DNA of 64,000 nt from UBA5239 sp040394635 (GTDB lineage Bacteria > Verrucomicrobiota > Lentisphaeria > Victivallales > Victivallaceae), in assembly GCA_040394635.1 (NCBI GenBank), contig JBEBRW010000001.1:124001-188000 (forward strand), in the 5' to 3' direction. Position 1 is the first letter of the stretch; each line of letters opens with the position of its first letter. A program made the position numbers and the translations under genes. The notes beneath the pieces are model-generated. The model had not been told where the DNA came from and did not search any database. It saw only the letters and a program-made list of their open reading frames with translations. Of the stretch, positions 42,150-50,056 are shown one piece after another.

Positions 42150-43115
42150 TTATTTTTCTTCTTTGCGTCCGACCACGGTCTCGACGAAATAACGCGGCCT
42201 GGCCCGGACGTCGTGATACATCCGCCCGATGTATTCGCCCATGATCCCGAGCGCCGCCAGCTGTACGCCGGCAATGATAAAGACAAACGCCATCAGCGTG
42301 AAAACTCCGTCCGCCGCCCAGGCGGCATCCCGCACAAAGCGCATGATCAGCACGAAGAGACCGAACAGAATCCCGAAGGCCGCCACCAGTCCGCCCACAT
42401 AGCTCATCATGCGCAGCGGCGCGGTGGTCATACAGGTCAGCAGATTGAACTGCAGATTGATCAGTTTGATGATCGAATATTTGGAGGTGCCGATGGTGCG
42501 TTCGCTGTGGCCCACGTCGATTTCGCAGGTATTGCGGGCGAAGCTATTGCCGAGCACCGGGATGAAGGTGCTACGCTCGTTGCATGCGAGCATGGCTTTG
42601 ACGATCGGGGCGCGGTAGGCGCGCAGCATGCAGCCATAGTCTTTCATCTTGACGCCGGTGGCTTTCTGCGCGATCCGGTTGACCACCCAGGAGGGCCATT
42701 TGCGGAAAATGCTGTCCTTGCGGTTGGCGCGGACGGTGCCGATGACGTCATAGCCTTCCTCGGCCTTGTCGACCATGCGCGGAAATTCCTCGGGGGGATT
42801 CTGCAGGTCGGCGTCGATGGTGATGATCAGATCGCCCTGCGCTTCGGCGAACCCGGCCATGATCGCCGAATGCTGCCCGTAGTTGCGGTTCAGGATCACG
42901 ACCACGACCTTGCCGTCATTTTTCTCGGCGGCTTCGGCCATGATCTCGACCGATTTGTCGCGGCTGCCGTCATCGACCATGACCAGTTCATACTCTTTGC
43001 CGGTCTTTTCCAGCGACTCCAGACAACGCCTGATCAGCTCGTCCAGACAGCCTTCTTCATTATAAACCGGTACCACGACGGATACCTTTTTCACCGAATA
43101 ATCTTTCTTAATCAT
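42150..43115 (-). CDS. arnC: Undecaprenyl-phosphate 4-deoxy-4-formamido-L-arabinose transferase
   Basis: 321 residues, GT2 fold with two C-terminal membrane helices. N-terminal VSVVVPVYNEEGCLDELIRR, VMVDDGSRDKS (nucleotide), ITIDADLQNPPEE (DxD-like metal site), then SERTIGTSKYSIIKLINLQF and two helices (YVGGLVAAFGILFGLFVLIM, GVFTLMAFVFIIAGVQLAAL) and GEYIGRMYHDVRARPRY, all as in ArnC. It links L-Ara4FN to undecaprenyl phosphate. Overlaps the upstream GT39 by 4 nt. Confidence 0.95.
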   Translation of the reverse strand: MIKKDYSVKKVSVVVPVYNEEGCLDELIRRCLESLEKTGKEYELVMVDDGSRDKSVEIMAEAAEKNDGKVVVVILNRNYGQHSAIMAGFAEAQGDLIITIDADLQNPPEEFPRMVDKAEEGYDVIGTVRANRKDSIFRKWPSWVVNRIAQKATGVKMKDYGCMLRAYRAPIVKAMLACNERSTFIPVLGNSFARNTCEIDVGHSERTIGTSKYSIIKLINLQFNLLTCMTTAPLRMMSYVGGLVAAFGILFGLFVLIMRFVRDAAWAADGVFTLMAFVFIIAGVQLAALGIMGEYIGRMYHDVRARPRYFVETVVGRKEEK

Positions 43116-44902
43116 TTCTTTGTACTCTCCTTGGCTGGTTCAATTTTCCAGCAACGTAATTTACGCGCGCCGGGCTCCTCAAACGGGACGGCCCCTTCCT
43201 GGAAATCCGGCTTATCCAACGGCAGCTCCGGCAAAACTTCGGAAATATCCTTGATGATGCCGCTACGGGTTTCAGTGATCAGATACTTGGGCTTCACACT
43301 CTGCGACATGTAATCGCGCAATTCCTCCGCGTCCTTCAAAACCACGGCGGGCGACTGCAGGTCCATATAGAAAATAAGCTTGGGGTAGGTTTTCGGATAG
43401 AAAATGATATCCTCAGGCGCCACGTCATGCAATGCCTTTTTCAGCTCCAGTGCAAACGGTTTTTCGGAGCGCAGCCGCCCCGCTTCCGGGTAAACCATCG
43501 ACAGCGCCGCAAACATGAAAAGCGCCCCGGCCACAATCGCCCCCGCCCAGTTCCCCGGCAGTCCGGTGTATTTACGCATCAGTTTGCCCGGCAGCACCAG
43601 GACAAACGCACAAGCCACCGAAATCAGCGGAATGCTCCACAAAATAATCCACGGCAGCGATTTGAATGATTCAAAATAAAAGACCGCCTGCTCCGGAACC
43701 GGAATTTTCACGTTCTGGATAACCAGCAGGATCACGATCCCGAGAATCCCGACCACGCTCAGCGCCGCGAAAAGCCCGCGGTGGAATTTACCCATGAATT
43801 CCTGCCATTTGAACCGGTTGCCCGCACAGATGTATTCACCGATCAGAATCGCCGTGAAAGGCATGATCGGCAGGATGTAATACCAGCGGCGGGAGCCCGA
43901 AATCGTGAACATGACGAAAATGATTGCATTCGCCACCAGCAGCCAGCGGGTGTTCAGGTCGAGCTTTTTCCAGCGCCACGCCACCGCCACAATGGCGGCC
44001 ACCATCAGCAGCGCCCACGGCGCCATGATGCGGGGCATATGATAAAAATACGAGAAAAACGGTTCATCGTCGTGGTCGAACGGCTGGAACACCCGCACCA
44101 CGTTTTCGCGCCAGACCAGTTCCAGGCCGCTCAGGCCCCCTGTCTGCGCCATAAATCCCTCCGGCAAAGCCGTGGAGGATGCGATATAAAAGGTCCCGCA
44201 ATACACAATCAACCCGATGATAAACGCAATGATATGCGCCGGATTGATGTGCCTGCGCCAGTCTTTGGCCATAAAGAGATAAGCGACCACCAGCAGCGGC
44301 GGAATCACCAGCGCCGGCAGCCCCTTGGTCATCGCCCCGCAGAAACAGATGACCCAGAAAATCAGGTAATGATGGAACTTCGCGTGATCCTTGCAATAGA
44401 AAAACCACGACACCGCCATGATCACGGCGGTCAGGTTCATCATATCCGCCGCGGCGATGCGCCCCTGGAAAATGAACCCGAATGCGGTAAGCAATATCCA
44501 CCCGGCCGCAATGCCGGCCGTCTTGTTGAACAATTTCCAGCCGAAGTACCGCGTGCAATACAGCGCCAGCAGCGCGGCCAGTGCCGACGGCAGCCGGCTC
44601 ACGAATTCATTGATTCCCTGAAAGATTTTGGCGAACATGACAATCGGCCAGTAGGAAAGCAGCGGCTTGTCGAAATACACCTCGCCGTTGATGGACGGGT
44701 GGAACCAGTCGCCGGTCATCAGCATTTCCCGGGCGATTTCCGCCCAGCGGTCCTCCGATGCCCACAAGTGGTTGATCCACAAGCCGTAGATCATAATGAC
44801 GGCAGCAAAAATCCAGAATACGATACGGCCCCTTTTCCTGTTGCTGATCTGCCGCTTCCGGCGGTCCTTCGGGTTGCTGTCGGCACTTTGCAGTTCTGTC
44901 AT
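43112..44902 (-). CDS. arnT: ArnT-like GT39 lipid A 4-amino-4-deoxy-L-arabinose transferase, paralogue 1
   Basis: 596 residues, about 12 membrane helices. The periplasmic loop SEDRWAEIAREMLMTGDWFH with HPSINGEVYFDKPLLSYW is the closest of the three GT39 genes to the ArnT motif (DE.RYAEI.REML..GDW / YFEKP...YW). The family Asp-Arg-x-AE is intact. A C-terminal soluble region (EDIIFYPKTYPKLIFYMDLQ) follows. It is therefore the best candidate for moving L-Ara4N from undecaprenyl phosphate to lipid A phosphate, lowering negative charge and sensitivity to cationic peptides. Located between arnB and arnC, an unusual position. Symbol assigned by motif and context only. Confidence 0.85.
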   Translation of the reverse strand: MTELQSADSNPKDRRKRQISNRKRGRIVFWIFAAVIMIYGLWINHLWASEDRWAEIAREMLMTGDWFHPSINGEVYFDKPLLSYWPIVMFAKIFQGINEFVSRLPSALAALLALYCTRYFGWKLFNKTAGIAAGWILLTAFGFIFQGRIAAADMMNLTAVIMAVSWFFYCKDHAKFHHYLIFWVICFCGAMTKGLPALVIPPLLVVAYLFMAKDWRRHINPAHIIAFIIGLIVYCGTFYIASSTALPEGFMAQTGGLSGLELVWRENVVRVFQPFDHDDEPFFSYFYHMPRIMAPWALLMVAAIVAVAWRWKKLDLNTRWLLVANAIIFVMFTISGSRRWYYILPIMPFTAILIGEYICAGNRFKWQEFMGKFHRGLFAALSVVGILGIVILLVIQNVKIPVPEQAVFYFESFKSLPWIILWSIPLISVACAFVLVLPGKLMRKYTGLPGNWAGAIVAGALFMFAALSMVYPEAGRLRSEKPFALELKKALHDVAPEDIIFYPKTYPKLIFYMDLQSPAVVLKDAEELRDYMSQSVKPKYLITETRSGIIKDISEVLPELPLDKPDFQEGAVPFEEPGARKLRCWKIEPAKESTKK

Positions 44903-44905
44903 CTT

Positions 44906-46051
44906 TTATTGTTCCGCTAAAACTTCTTTTATCGCCTGTACCACATCGTCCTGATCCTGACGGGTCATGCCGGGAAAGAGCGGCAGCGAGCAGATCCGGT
45001 CCGAGTTGTACTCCGTTGCCGGCAGCATGCCGCGCTGGAATCCCATCTTTTCGCGGTAATACTTCTGGACGTGCGCCGCCAGGAAGTGCAGGCCCGTGCC
45101 GATGTTCTTCGCTTTCAGCTTGTCCATGAATTCGGCTCGGGTCATCTTGTCGGTGGTCACCCGTACGATGAAAAGGTGCCACGCGTGTTTGAAATCATAT
45201 CCGGTGGGCAGTTTCAGGGGCTCGACCCCCTCGACGCCCTTCAACAGTTCGTAATAACGCAACGCCATCTCTTCGCGTTTGGCGTTGATCTCTTTCAGAC
45301 GCTTCATCTGGCCGAGAGCCAGCGTCGCCTGCATATCGGTCAGGTTGTATTTGAAGCCCGGCTCCTGGACCTCGGCCTGCGGAGCCCGCCCGCGGTTGCT
45401 GCGGTCAAAGGCATCCACGCCCAGTCCGTGGAACTTCCACCGGCGGAACGCCTTGGCCAGCTCTTCGTCATCGGTCACCAGCGCGCCGCCCTCGGCCGAA
45501 GTCACGTTTTTGATCGCGTGAAACGAGAAAATCCCGCTGCCGTTTTCACAGACATGGCGGCCCTTGTAATAAGTCCCCATCGCATGCGCGGCGTCTTCCA
45601 CCACCGGAATGTCGCCGGCCACGGCACGGATGCCGTCGATATCGAACGATGCCCCGGCGTAGTGAACCGGGATAATCAGTTTGGTTTTGCAGGTCAGGCA
45701 GGCTTTGACCGATTCGGGGGTGACCATCAGTGTGTCGCGGTCGATTTCGGCAAACACCGGAGTAGCTCCGGCCAGGACGATCATGTTCACCGTCGACACC
45801 CAGGTCAGCGAAGGGGTGACCACTTCATCCCCGGGCCCGATGTTCATCGCCATCATCAGAATATGCATGCCGGCGGTGGCCGAAGTCAGCGCTACCGCGT
45901 ATTTATTGCCGGTGATCCGGCAGAGTTCTTCCTCGAATTCTATATTCTTGGGCCCGTTGGTGATCCAACCTGAGCGCAAAACAGCAACCACCGCTTCGAT
46001 ATCCGCTTCATCGATGCAAGGCTTGGTAAACGGTAAAAAGTCGCTTCTCAT
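44906..46051 (-). CDS. arnB: UDP-4-amino-4-deoxy-L-arabinose aminotransferase
   Basis: 381 residues, DegT/DnrJ/EryC1/StrS fold. SATAGMHILMMA binds PLP phosphate, VEDAAHAMGT contains the Asp contacting the pyridine N, and FSFHAIKN contains the PLP Lys181. FKYNLTDMQATLALGQMKRL and LHFLAAHVQKYY agree with ArnB. It transaminates the UDP-4-keto pentose from ArnA using glutamate. First gene of the arn operon, preceded by GAGGAG and a recognisable promoter. Confidence 0.95.
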   Translation of the reverse strand: MRSDFLPFTKPCIDEADIEAVVAVLRSGWITNGPKNIEFEEELCRITGNKYAVALTSATAGMHILMMAMNIGPGDEVVTPSLTWVSTVNMIVLAGATPVFAEIDRDTLMVTPESVKACLTCKTKLIIPVHYAGASFDIDGIRAVAGDIPVVEDAAHAMGTYYKGRHVCENGSGIFSFHAIKNVTSAEGGALVTDDEELAKAFRRWKFHGLGVDAFDRSNRGRAPQAEVQEPGFKYNLTDMQATLALGQMKRLKEINAKREEMALRYYELLKGVEGVEPLKLPTGYDFKHAWHLFIVRVTTDKMTRAEFMDKLKAKNIGTGLHFLAAHVQKYYREKMGFQRGMLPATEYNSDRICSLPLFPGMTRQDQDDVVQAIKEVLAEQ

Positions 46052-46087
46052 GAGCTCCTCGCTTTGTTTTCTACAATTTAAAACATT

Positions 46088-46115
46088 AATATAGCCTGAC
46101 TGACATGAAAATCAA
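46088..46115 (-). promoter_or_regulatory. Probable promoter of the arn operon
   Basis: Minus strand TTGATT (46110-46115), 16-bp spacer, TATATT (46088-46093), giving a leader of about 30 nt before arnB. No PmrA-type box was recognised. Confidence 0.6.
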
Positions 46116-46162
46116 TCAGACACGCAAATTTTTTGCCCATAAATACGGATGCTCAAAATTTT

Positions 46163-46270
46163 TTTCAAACCACGGAATACACAGAAAAACACGGAAAGTT
46201 TTTTACCTCTAAAAATACACCTTCAAAAAAATTCCCCTTTCCGTGGTTTCCGTATATTCCGTGGTTCAAA
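46163..46270. repeat. CCACGGAATACAC-type dispersed inverted repeat
   Basis: Left arm 46163-46198 (TTTCAAACCACGGAATAC, then ACAGAAAAACACGGAAAG) and right arm 46237-46270 (CTTTCCGTGGTTTCC, then GTATATTCCGTGGTTCAAA) are imperfect inverted copies around a 38-bp A+T-rich centre. The left arm also contains an internal ACACGGAA/CACGGAATACAC repeat. It ends 5 bp from the LacI-4 stop. It may act as a hairpin terminator for LacI-4 or be a small mobile element. Confidence 0.75.
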
Positions 46271-46275
46271 TTGAA

Positions 46276-47244
46276 TCAGATCGACCGGGGTTTGACGCTT
46301 TCGCGGGCGATTAATTGATACGGCAGTACGGTCTCGGACGCCCCCTGGCCGCCGCCGATCCGGGCCTCGATGATATCCGCCGCGGCCGCCGCCACCGCTT
46401 TGTAATCCTGCGTGATCGTCGTCTGCGGCGGCACCGCGTACTGCGAAAAATAGGTTTGCTCGCTGGCGATCAGCGAAATATCCTCCGGCACCCGTTTATT
46501 GAAAAGCGACAGCGCGTACAGCGCCGTGATCCCCGCGCTGCCGCCGGGACAAAACAGCGCGTCGACATTCTGTTTCAGGAGCTTGCCGATCAAATCCACG
46601 TATTTATCGGAGCCCGGCCCGGAAAAATGGACCAGGAACTCATTGGCCGGCAGCCTCTTCGCTTTCAGCGTTTTGATGATTGCCGCGTGGCGCAGATCGG
46701 CGTTGCCGGTGCCCGGGTCGCCGTGGATGATGCAGCCGATCCGGCGGCAGCCGCGCTCGTACAAATGATTGATCGCCAGTTCCATCCCCTGCGTTTCATT
46801 GGAATGGACAAAATAAACCTCCGGCGATTTCCGGACGGGGCTGCGATCGACGATCACCAGCGGTACGTTGAATTTGTCGGACCACGTCTTGAAATTTTCG
46901 GCTTCCGCCCCGATTGCGGCAGCGGCGCAGAACTGAATGCTGTCCAGCCGTTCGAGATTATCGTACGGCAGGATTTCGATGCGGAACCCGCGCTTCGGCA
47001 GCTCCTGGGTCAACGCCATCAGCAGCATGTCGACGCAGCTGTGCACCGGATATTCGGAGTTATAAGGAGTGATGATGACCACGTTTTTCTGTTTATTGGA
47101 GACCCTCGGGTGGTAACCGTGCTTCTTGGCTACCGCGAAAACATGACTGCGCACTTCCTCGCGGATATTCGGATGATGCCCGAAAACACGCGAAACCGTC
47201 GAAGTCGACACCCCCGCCAATTTGGCTATTTCATGAATATTCAT
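46276..47244 (-). CDS. LacI-family transcriptional regulator 4
   Basis: 322 residues from the ATG at 47242-47244 (AAGGAAAA upstream). A longer frame to 47304 extends into the promoter and was rejected. HTH: IHEIAKLAGVSTSTVSRVFG (3-22). Effector domain with VDRSPVRKSPEVYFVHSNET and CRRIGCIIHGDPGTGNADLR. Divergent from the DHQase-like/oxidoreductase operon, with an AACCG-N6-CGGTT palindrome at that operon's -35 box. It should repress that operon until its substrate is present. Confidence 0.94.
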   Translation of the reverse strand: MNIHEIAKLAGVSTSTVSRVFGHHPNIREEVRSHVFAVAKKHGYHPRVSNKQKNVVIITPYNSEYPVHSCVDMLLMALTQELPKRGFRIEILPYDNLERLDSIQFCAAAAIGAEAENFKTWSDKFNVPLVIVDRSPVRKSPEVYFVHSNETQGMELAINHLYERGCRRIGCIIHGDPGTGNADLRHAAIIKTLKAKRLPANEFLVHFSGPGSDKYVDLIGKLLKQNVDALFCPGGSAGITALYALSLFNKRVPEDISLIASEQTYFSQYAVPPQTTITQDYKAVAAAAADIIEARIGGGQGASETVLPYQLIARESVKPRSI

Positions 47245-47276
47245 TGATGAATTTTCCTTATTTTTGATTAATTTGC

Positions 47277-47304
47277 AATATATCACGGAAATTCTTGAGA
47301 TCAA
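47277..47304 (-). promoter_or_regulatory. Probable promoter of LacI-4
   Basis: Minus strand TTGATC (47299-47304), 16-bp spacer, TATATT (47277-47282). Confidence 0.5.
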
Positions 47305-47334
47305 GCCGTCAATTGCATCAGACTTTTCAAAATT

Positions 47335-47350
47335 AACCGAAAAAACGGTT
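47335..47350. promoter_or_regulatory. Candidate LacI-4 operator
   Basis: AACCG (47335-47339), six A/T-rich bases, CGGTT (47346-47350). It touches the -35 box of the downstream operon, a good repressing position. Confidence 0.5.
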
Positions 47351-47377
47351 GCGATTCCCCTCCCCCGGCAGTATCAT
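47349..47377 (+). promoter_or_regulatory. Probable promoter of the DHQase-like/oxidoreductase operon
   Basis: TTGCGA (47349-47354), 17-bp C-rich spacer, TATCAT (47372-47377). The start point would fall near 47384, where the long inverted repeat begins. Confidence 0.5.
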
Positions 47378-47383
47378 TTAACT

Positions 47384-47502
47384 AATGGAAAATTGAAAGT
47401 GGAAAATGGAAAATTAAGGACATCATGCGATATTGATCAAAGAGGGTTAAAGGGATTCATCCCTTTCCGCAATTTTCCATTTTCCACTTTCCATTTTCAA
47501 TT
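47384..47502 (+). repeat. Long inverted repeat in the operon leader, dispersed repeat copy 2
   Basis: Arms 47384-47415 (AATGGAAAATTGAAAG, then TGGAAAATGGAAAATT) and 47471-47502 are complementary at 30 of 32 positions. The 55-bp centre contains the repeat core AGAGGGTTAAAGGGATTC (47441-47468) shared with 35850-35877, with its own hairpin AAAGGGA/TCCCTTT. Transcribed, it would form a long stem ending 20 nt before the ATG, with GAGGTC between. Confidence 0.85.
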
Positions 47503-47522
47503 AAAAAAAATGAGGTCATAAC

Positions 47523-48299
47523 ATGAAATATTCGTTTCTTAAAAGTTCGCGGCCGGTGGTTACCGGGATTTTTGCCGGGCAAACGCCGCAGGAGTTGATC
47601 GCGGAAGCGCGAACCGCTGAATTCGAGGGCGCGGACGGGCTCGCGTTCTGCCTGGAGGACTTGAAGCCGGAGTTCCGCAACGCCGAGTCGCTGAAAGGAA
47701 TTATCGATGCCGTGAACCTGCCCTCCATGTTTGTTTTTTACCGCAACGACAAACATCAGAATCTGGATGACGACGCCCGGCAGGAAGTACTGCTCGCCGC
47801 TGCCGAAGCCGGTGCTTCGATGATCGACGTGATGGGCGATCTGTACGATGCCTCCCCCATGGAAATCACCCGCAACCCCGCCGCCATCGGCAAACAGAAA
47901 AAGCTGATCGACCAAATCCATGCCAAAGGCGCGGAAGCATTGATCTCATCGCATACGCTGTGTCCGTTGACCACCGAGCAGGTCGTGGAACACATGCGTG
48001 AGCTCGAATCGCGCGGCCCGGACGTGGTCAAGATCGTGACCACTGTCAATACCGAAGAAGAACTCACGGAGGCCGTCCGCACCACCATGACGCTGAAACG
48101 TGAACTCAAGATTCCGTTCATTCATCTTTGCGGCGGCAAGTTCAGCCGTCCGCACCGTTTCCTCTGTCCGGCGCTCGGCACGTCGATTTTCTTCGCCGTA
48201 CCCCGTTATGAATCGCGTTACGGCTTCACGCAGCCGAGCATCCGCTCCATGCGCGCCGTACTGGACAATCTGCACTGGAACATCAACGAGGTATTATAA
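47523..48299 (+). CDS. Type I 3-dehydroquinate dehydratase-like Schiff-base enzyme, altered active site
   Basis: 258 residues, TIM barrel of the AroD type. The catalytic His (ISSHTLCPL) and the Schiff-base Lys (PDVVKIVTTVN) are present, as are the substrate Arg (PHRFLCPALGTS) and the late Gln (GFTQPSIRS). By eye, the Glu/Arg pair of the EWRVD motif is replaced by AFCLED, and the second acidic residue of DLEL by Met. It may therefore act on a related beta-hydroxy-ketone or lactone acid rather than dehydroquinate. It is first in an operon of sugar oxidoreductases and not near shikimate genes. GAGGTC ribosome site. Confidence 0.8.
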   Translation: MKYSFLKSSRPVVTGIFAGQTPQELIAEARTAEFEGADGLAFCLEDLKPEFRNAESLKGIIDAVNLPSMFVFYRNDKHQNLDDDARQEVLLAAAEAGASMIDVMGDLYDASPMEITRNPAAIGKQKKLIDQIHAKGAEALISSHTLCPLTTEQVVEHMRELESRGPDVVKIVTTVNTEEELTEAVRTTMTLKRELKIPFIHLCGGKFSRPHRFLCPALGTSIFFAVPRYESRYGFTQPSIRSMRAVLDNLHWNINEVL

Positions 48300-48300
48300 C

Positions 48301-49047
48301 ATGGAAAAGCGTTTGAATGGCAAAGTCGTGCTGGTGACCGGCTCCGGTGGTCTGATCGGCCCCTGCGTCGTGCGCCGCCTCGCCGCCGAGGGCGCGGCTG
48401 TGGCGGTAACGGACCTCATGCCGGAAACGGCTGAAAAGCTCGCTCGGGAGATCACAGCGAACGGCGGCAAAGCGTGGGCCGGGAAACTCGACGTCACGAA
48501 CAGCGCCGAAGTCGCCGCTGTATTCTCCGAGGCGGAAAAAGTGCTCGGCCCGATTGACATTCTGGTCAACAACGCCGGGTTGCTGCGGACAAAATCCGAA
48601 CCGTTTCAACAGGTTGAGGAAGAACTCTGGAAGCGGATTCTGGAAGTGAACCTCGGCGGCACCATCAGCTGCTGCCATCAGGTTCTCGGCGGCATGATCG
48701 CGCGGAAACGCGGCAAGATCATCAACCTCGCCTCGATTGCAGGCGTATCCGGGCTGCCCGGCTGGGCGGACTACGCCGCGGCCAAGGGAGGCGTCATCGC
48801 ATTCAGCAAAACGCTGGCGATGGAAGCGGGCCAATACGGCGTCACCGTCAACTGCGTTTCACCGGGCATGATCGGAAAGGAATCGACCGAAAATCACGGT
48901 ACCTGGCTTGAGCGTTCCGGCACGCCGGACGATATCGCCGCCATGATCGCATTTCTCGCCTCGCCGGAGGCGGATTACATCACCGGCTGCAATTACATGG
49001 TCGACGGCGGCCGCACGGTCGGCCCGAAAGGCGCTTCGGCGCTATAA
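48301..49047 (+). CDS. Short-chain dehydrogenase/reductase (SDR, classical)
   Basis: 248 residues from ATG 48301 (GAGGT inside the preceding gene end). TGSGGLIG is the NAD(P)-binding motif, LVNNAG the structural NNAG, Ser in NLASIAGVSG and YAAAK the catalytic Tyr-x3-Lys; an Asp after strand 2 (AVTDLMPE) suggests NAD. It oxidises or reduces a polyol, sugar acid or keto acid. One base separates it from the DHQase-like gene. Confidence 0.92.
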   Translation: MEKRLNGKVVLVTGSGGLIGPCVVRRLAAEGAAVAVTDLMPETAEKLAREITANGGKAWAGKLDVTNSAEVAAVFSEAEKVLGPIDILVNNAGLLRTKSEPFQQVEEELWKRILEVNLGGTISCCHQVLGGMIARKRGKIINLASIAGVSGLPGWADYAAAKGGVIAFSKTLAMEAGQYGVTVNCVSPGMIGKESTENHGTWLERSGTPDDIAAMIAFLASPEADYITGCNYMVDGGRTVGPKGASAL

Positions 49048-49066
49048 TTGAATTGTTGGAGGAAAA

Positions 49067-50053
49067 ATGAAAAAAGTATTGGTACTTGGCGGTACAGGAG
49101 CAATGGGATTGTATCTGGTGCCGGAGCTCGCGTCCCGGGGATATGAAGTACGGGTGGTTTCGCTGGACGATGCCCCCTTCGACCAGCCCGGCGTTTCCTG
49201 CGCCAAAGCGAATGCGAAAGATGACGCGTATCTGAAAGAATTGTTGAAAGAAAAGTTCGACGCCATCGTCGACTTTCTGATCTATTCGACGGAAGAATTC
49301 AGAAATCGCCATGAACTCCTGCTGCGAAACACCGGACACTACATATTTCTTTCCACCTACCGCATTTATAACGAAGGCGTTCCACTGGCGGAAAACACGC
49401 CGCGGTTGCTGGATTCGTCGAAGGATGCGGAGTTCCTGACGACCGAAGATTATTCGCTCTTCAAGGCGCGTCAGGAGGATATTCTCCAGAGTTCGAACTA
49501 TGACAATTGGACCATTGTCCGCCCGTCCATCACGTACTCGAAATTCCGTTATCAGCTGGTGACGCTGGAAGCGAACATTGTCGTGGCGCGAACAGCGAAG
49601 GGCTTGCCGATCGTGCTGCCGGAAGAAGCGCTATCCGTGCAAGGCACCATGACCTGGGCGGGCGATACGGCCAGAATGTTCGCCGGGCTCCTGTTCAACC
49701 CCGCCGCCCTGCGCGAATGCTTCACCCTGGCTACCGCCGAACACCATACCTGGGGCGAGATTGCGGAATACTACAAAGAAATCATCGGTCTCGAATACGT
49801 GCCCGCCAGTACCGAAGACTACCTGAAAATCATGGGCGGTTCCGCCGGGGCGCGCTACCAGCTCGCTTACGACCGGCTGTTCGACCGGGTGGTCGACAAC
49901 TCCAAAATCCTGCGTGTGGCGGGCTTGAAGCAAGCAGATTTCATGCCGCTACGGCAAGGGCTGACAAAAGAATTGGCCGCACTGCCCAAAGACACCGCCT
50001 GGTCCACCAGCCCGGTCTGGCAAAATATGGATGACTATCTGAAAGGACTCTGA
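49067..50053 (+). CDS. NAD-dependent epimerase/dehydratase (extended SDR)
   Basis: 328 residues with GGAGGAAAA upstream. VLVLGGTGAMGLYLV is the Rossmann motif. FLSTYRIYNEG replaces the usual SSxxVYG, and YSLFKARQE carries Tyr-x3-Lys. RPSITYSKFRYQLV and GDTARMFAGLL match nucleotide-sugar epimerase-like folds, but the substrate segment is not typical, so a free sugar or sugar acid is possible. Third gene of the LacI-4 operon. Confidence 0.88.
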   Translation: MKKVLVLGGTGAMGLYLVPELASRGYEVRVVSLDDAPFDQPGVSCAKANAKDDAYLKELLKEKFDAIVDFLIYSTEEFRNRHELLLRNTGHYIFLSTYRIYNEGVPLAENTPRLLDSSKDAEFLTTEDYSLFKARQEDILQSSNYDNWTIVRPSITYSKFRYQLVTLEANIVVARTAKGLPIVLPEEALSVQGTMTWAGDTARMFAGLLFNPAALRECFTLATAEHHTWGEIAEYYKEIIGLEYVPASTEDYLKIMGGSAGARYQLAYDRLFDRVVDNSKILRVAGLKQADFMPLRQGLTKELAALPKDTAWSTSPVWQNMDDYLKGL

Positions 50054-50056
50054 TTT

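Noticed and set aside
13313..46051. A functional link between araBDA and the arn operon through arabinose
   Set aside because: L-Ara4N is made from UDP-glucuronate, not from free L-arabinose; the shared name does not imply a shared pathway, and the regulators differ.
46133..46318. A 61-codon frame containing TTEYTEKHGKFF
   Set aside because: It is the translation of the CCACGGAATACAC dispersed repeat, a known type of spurious gene call.
48100..48300. Upstream extension of the SDR gene
   Set aside because: It overlaps the DHQase-like gene in another frame; ATG 48301 with GAGGT is one base after that gene and starts the standard SDR motif.
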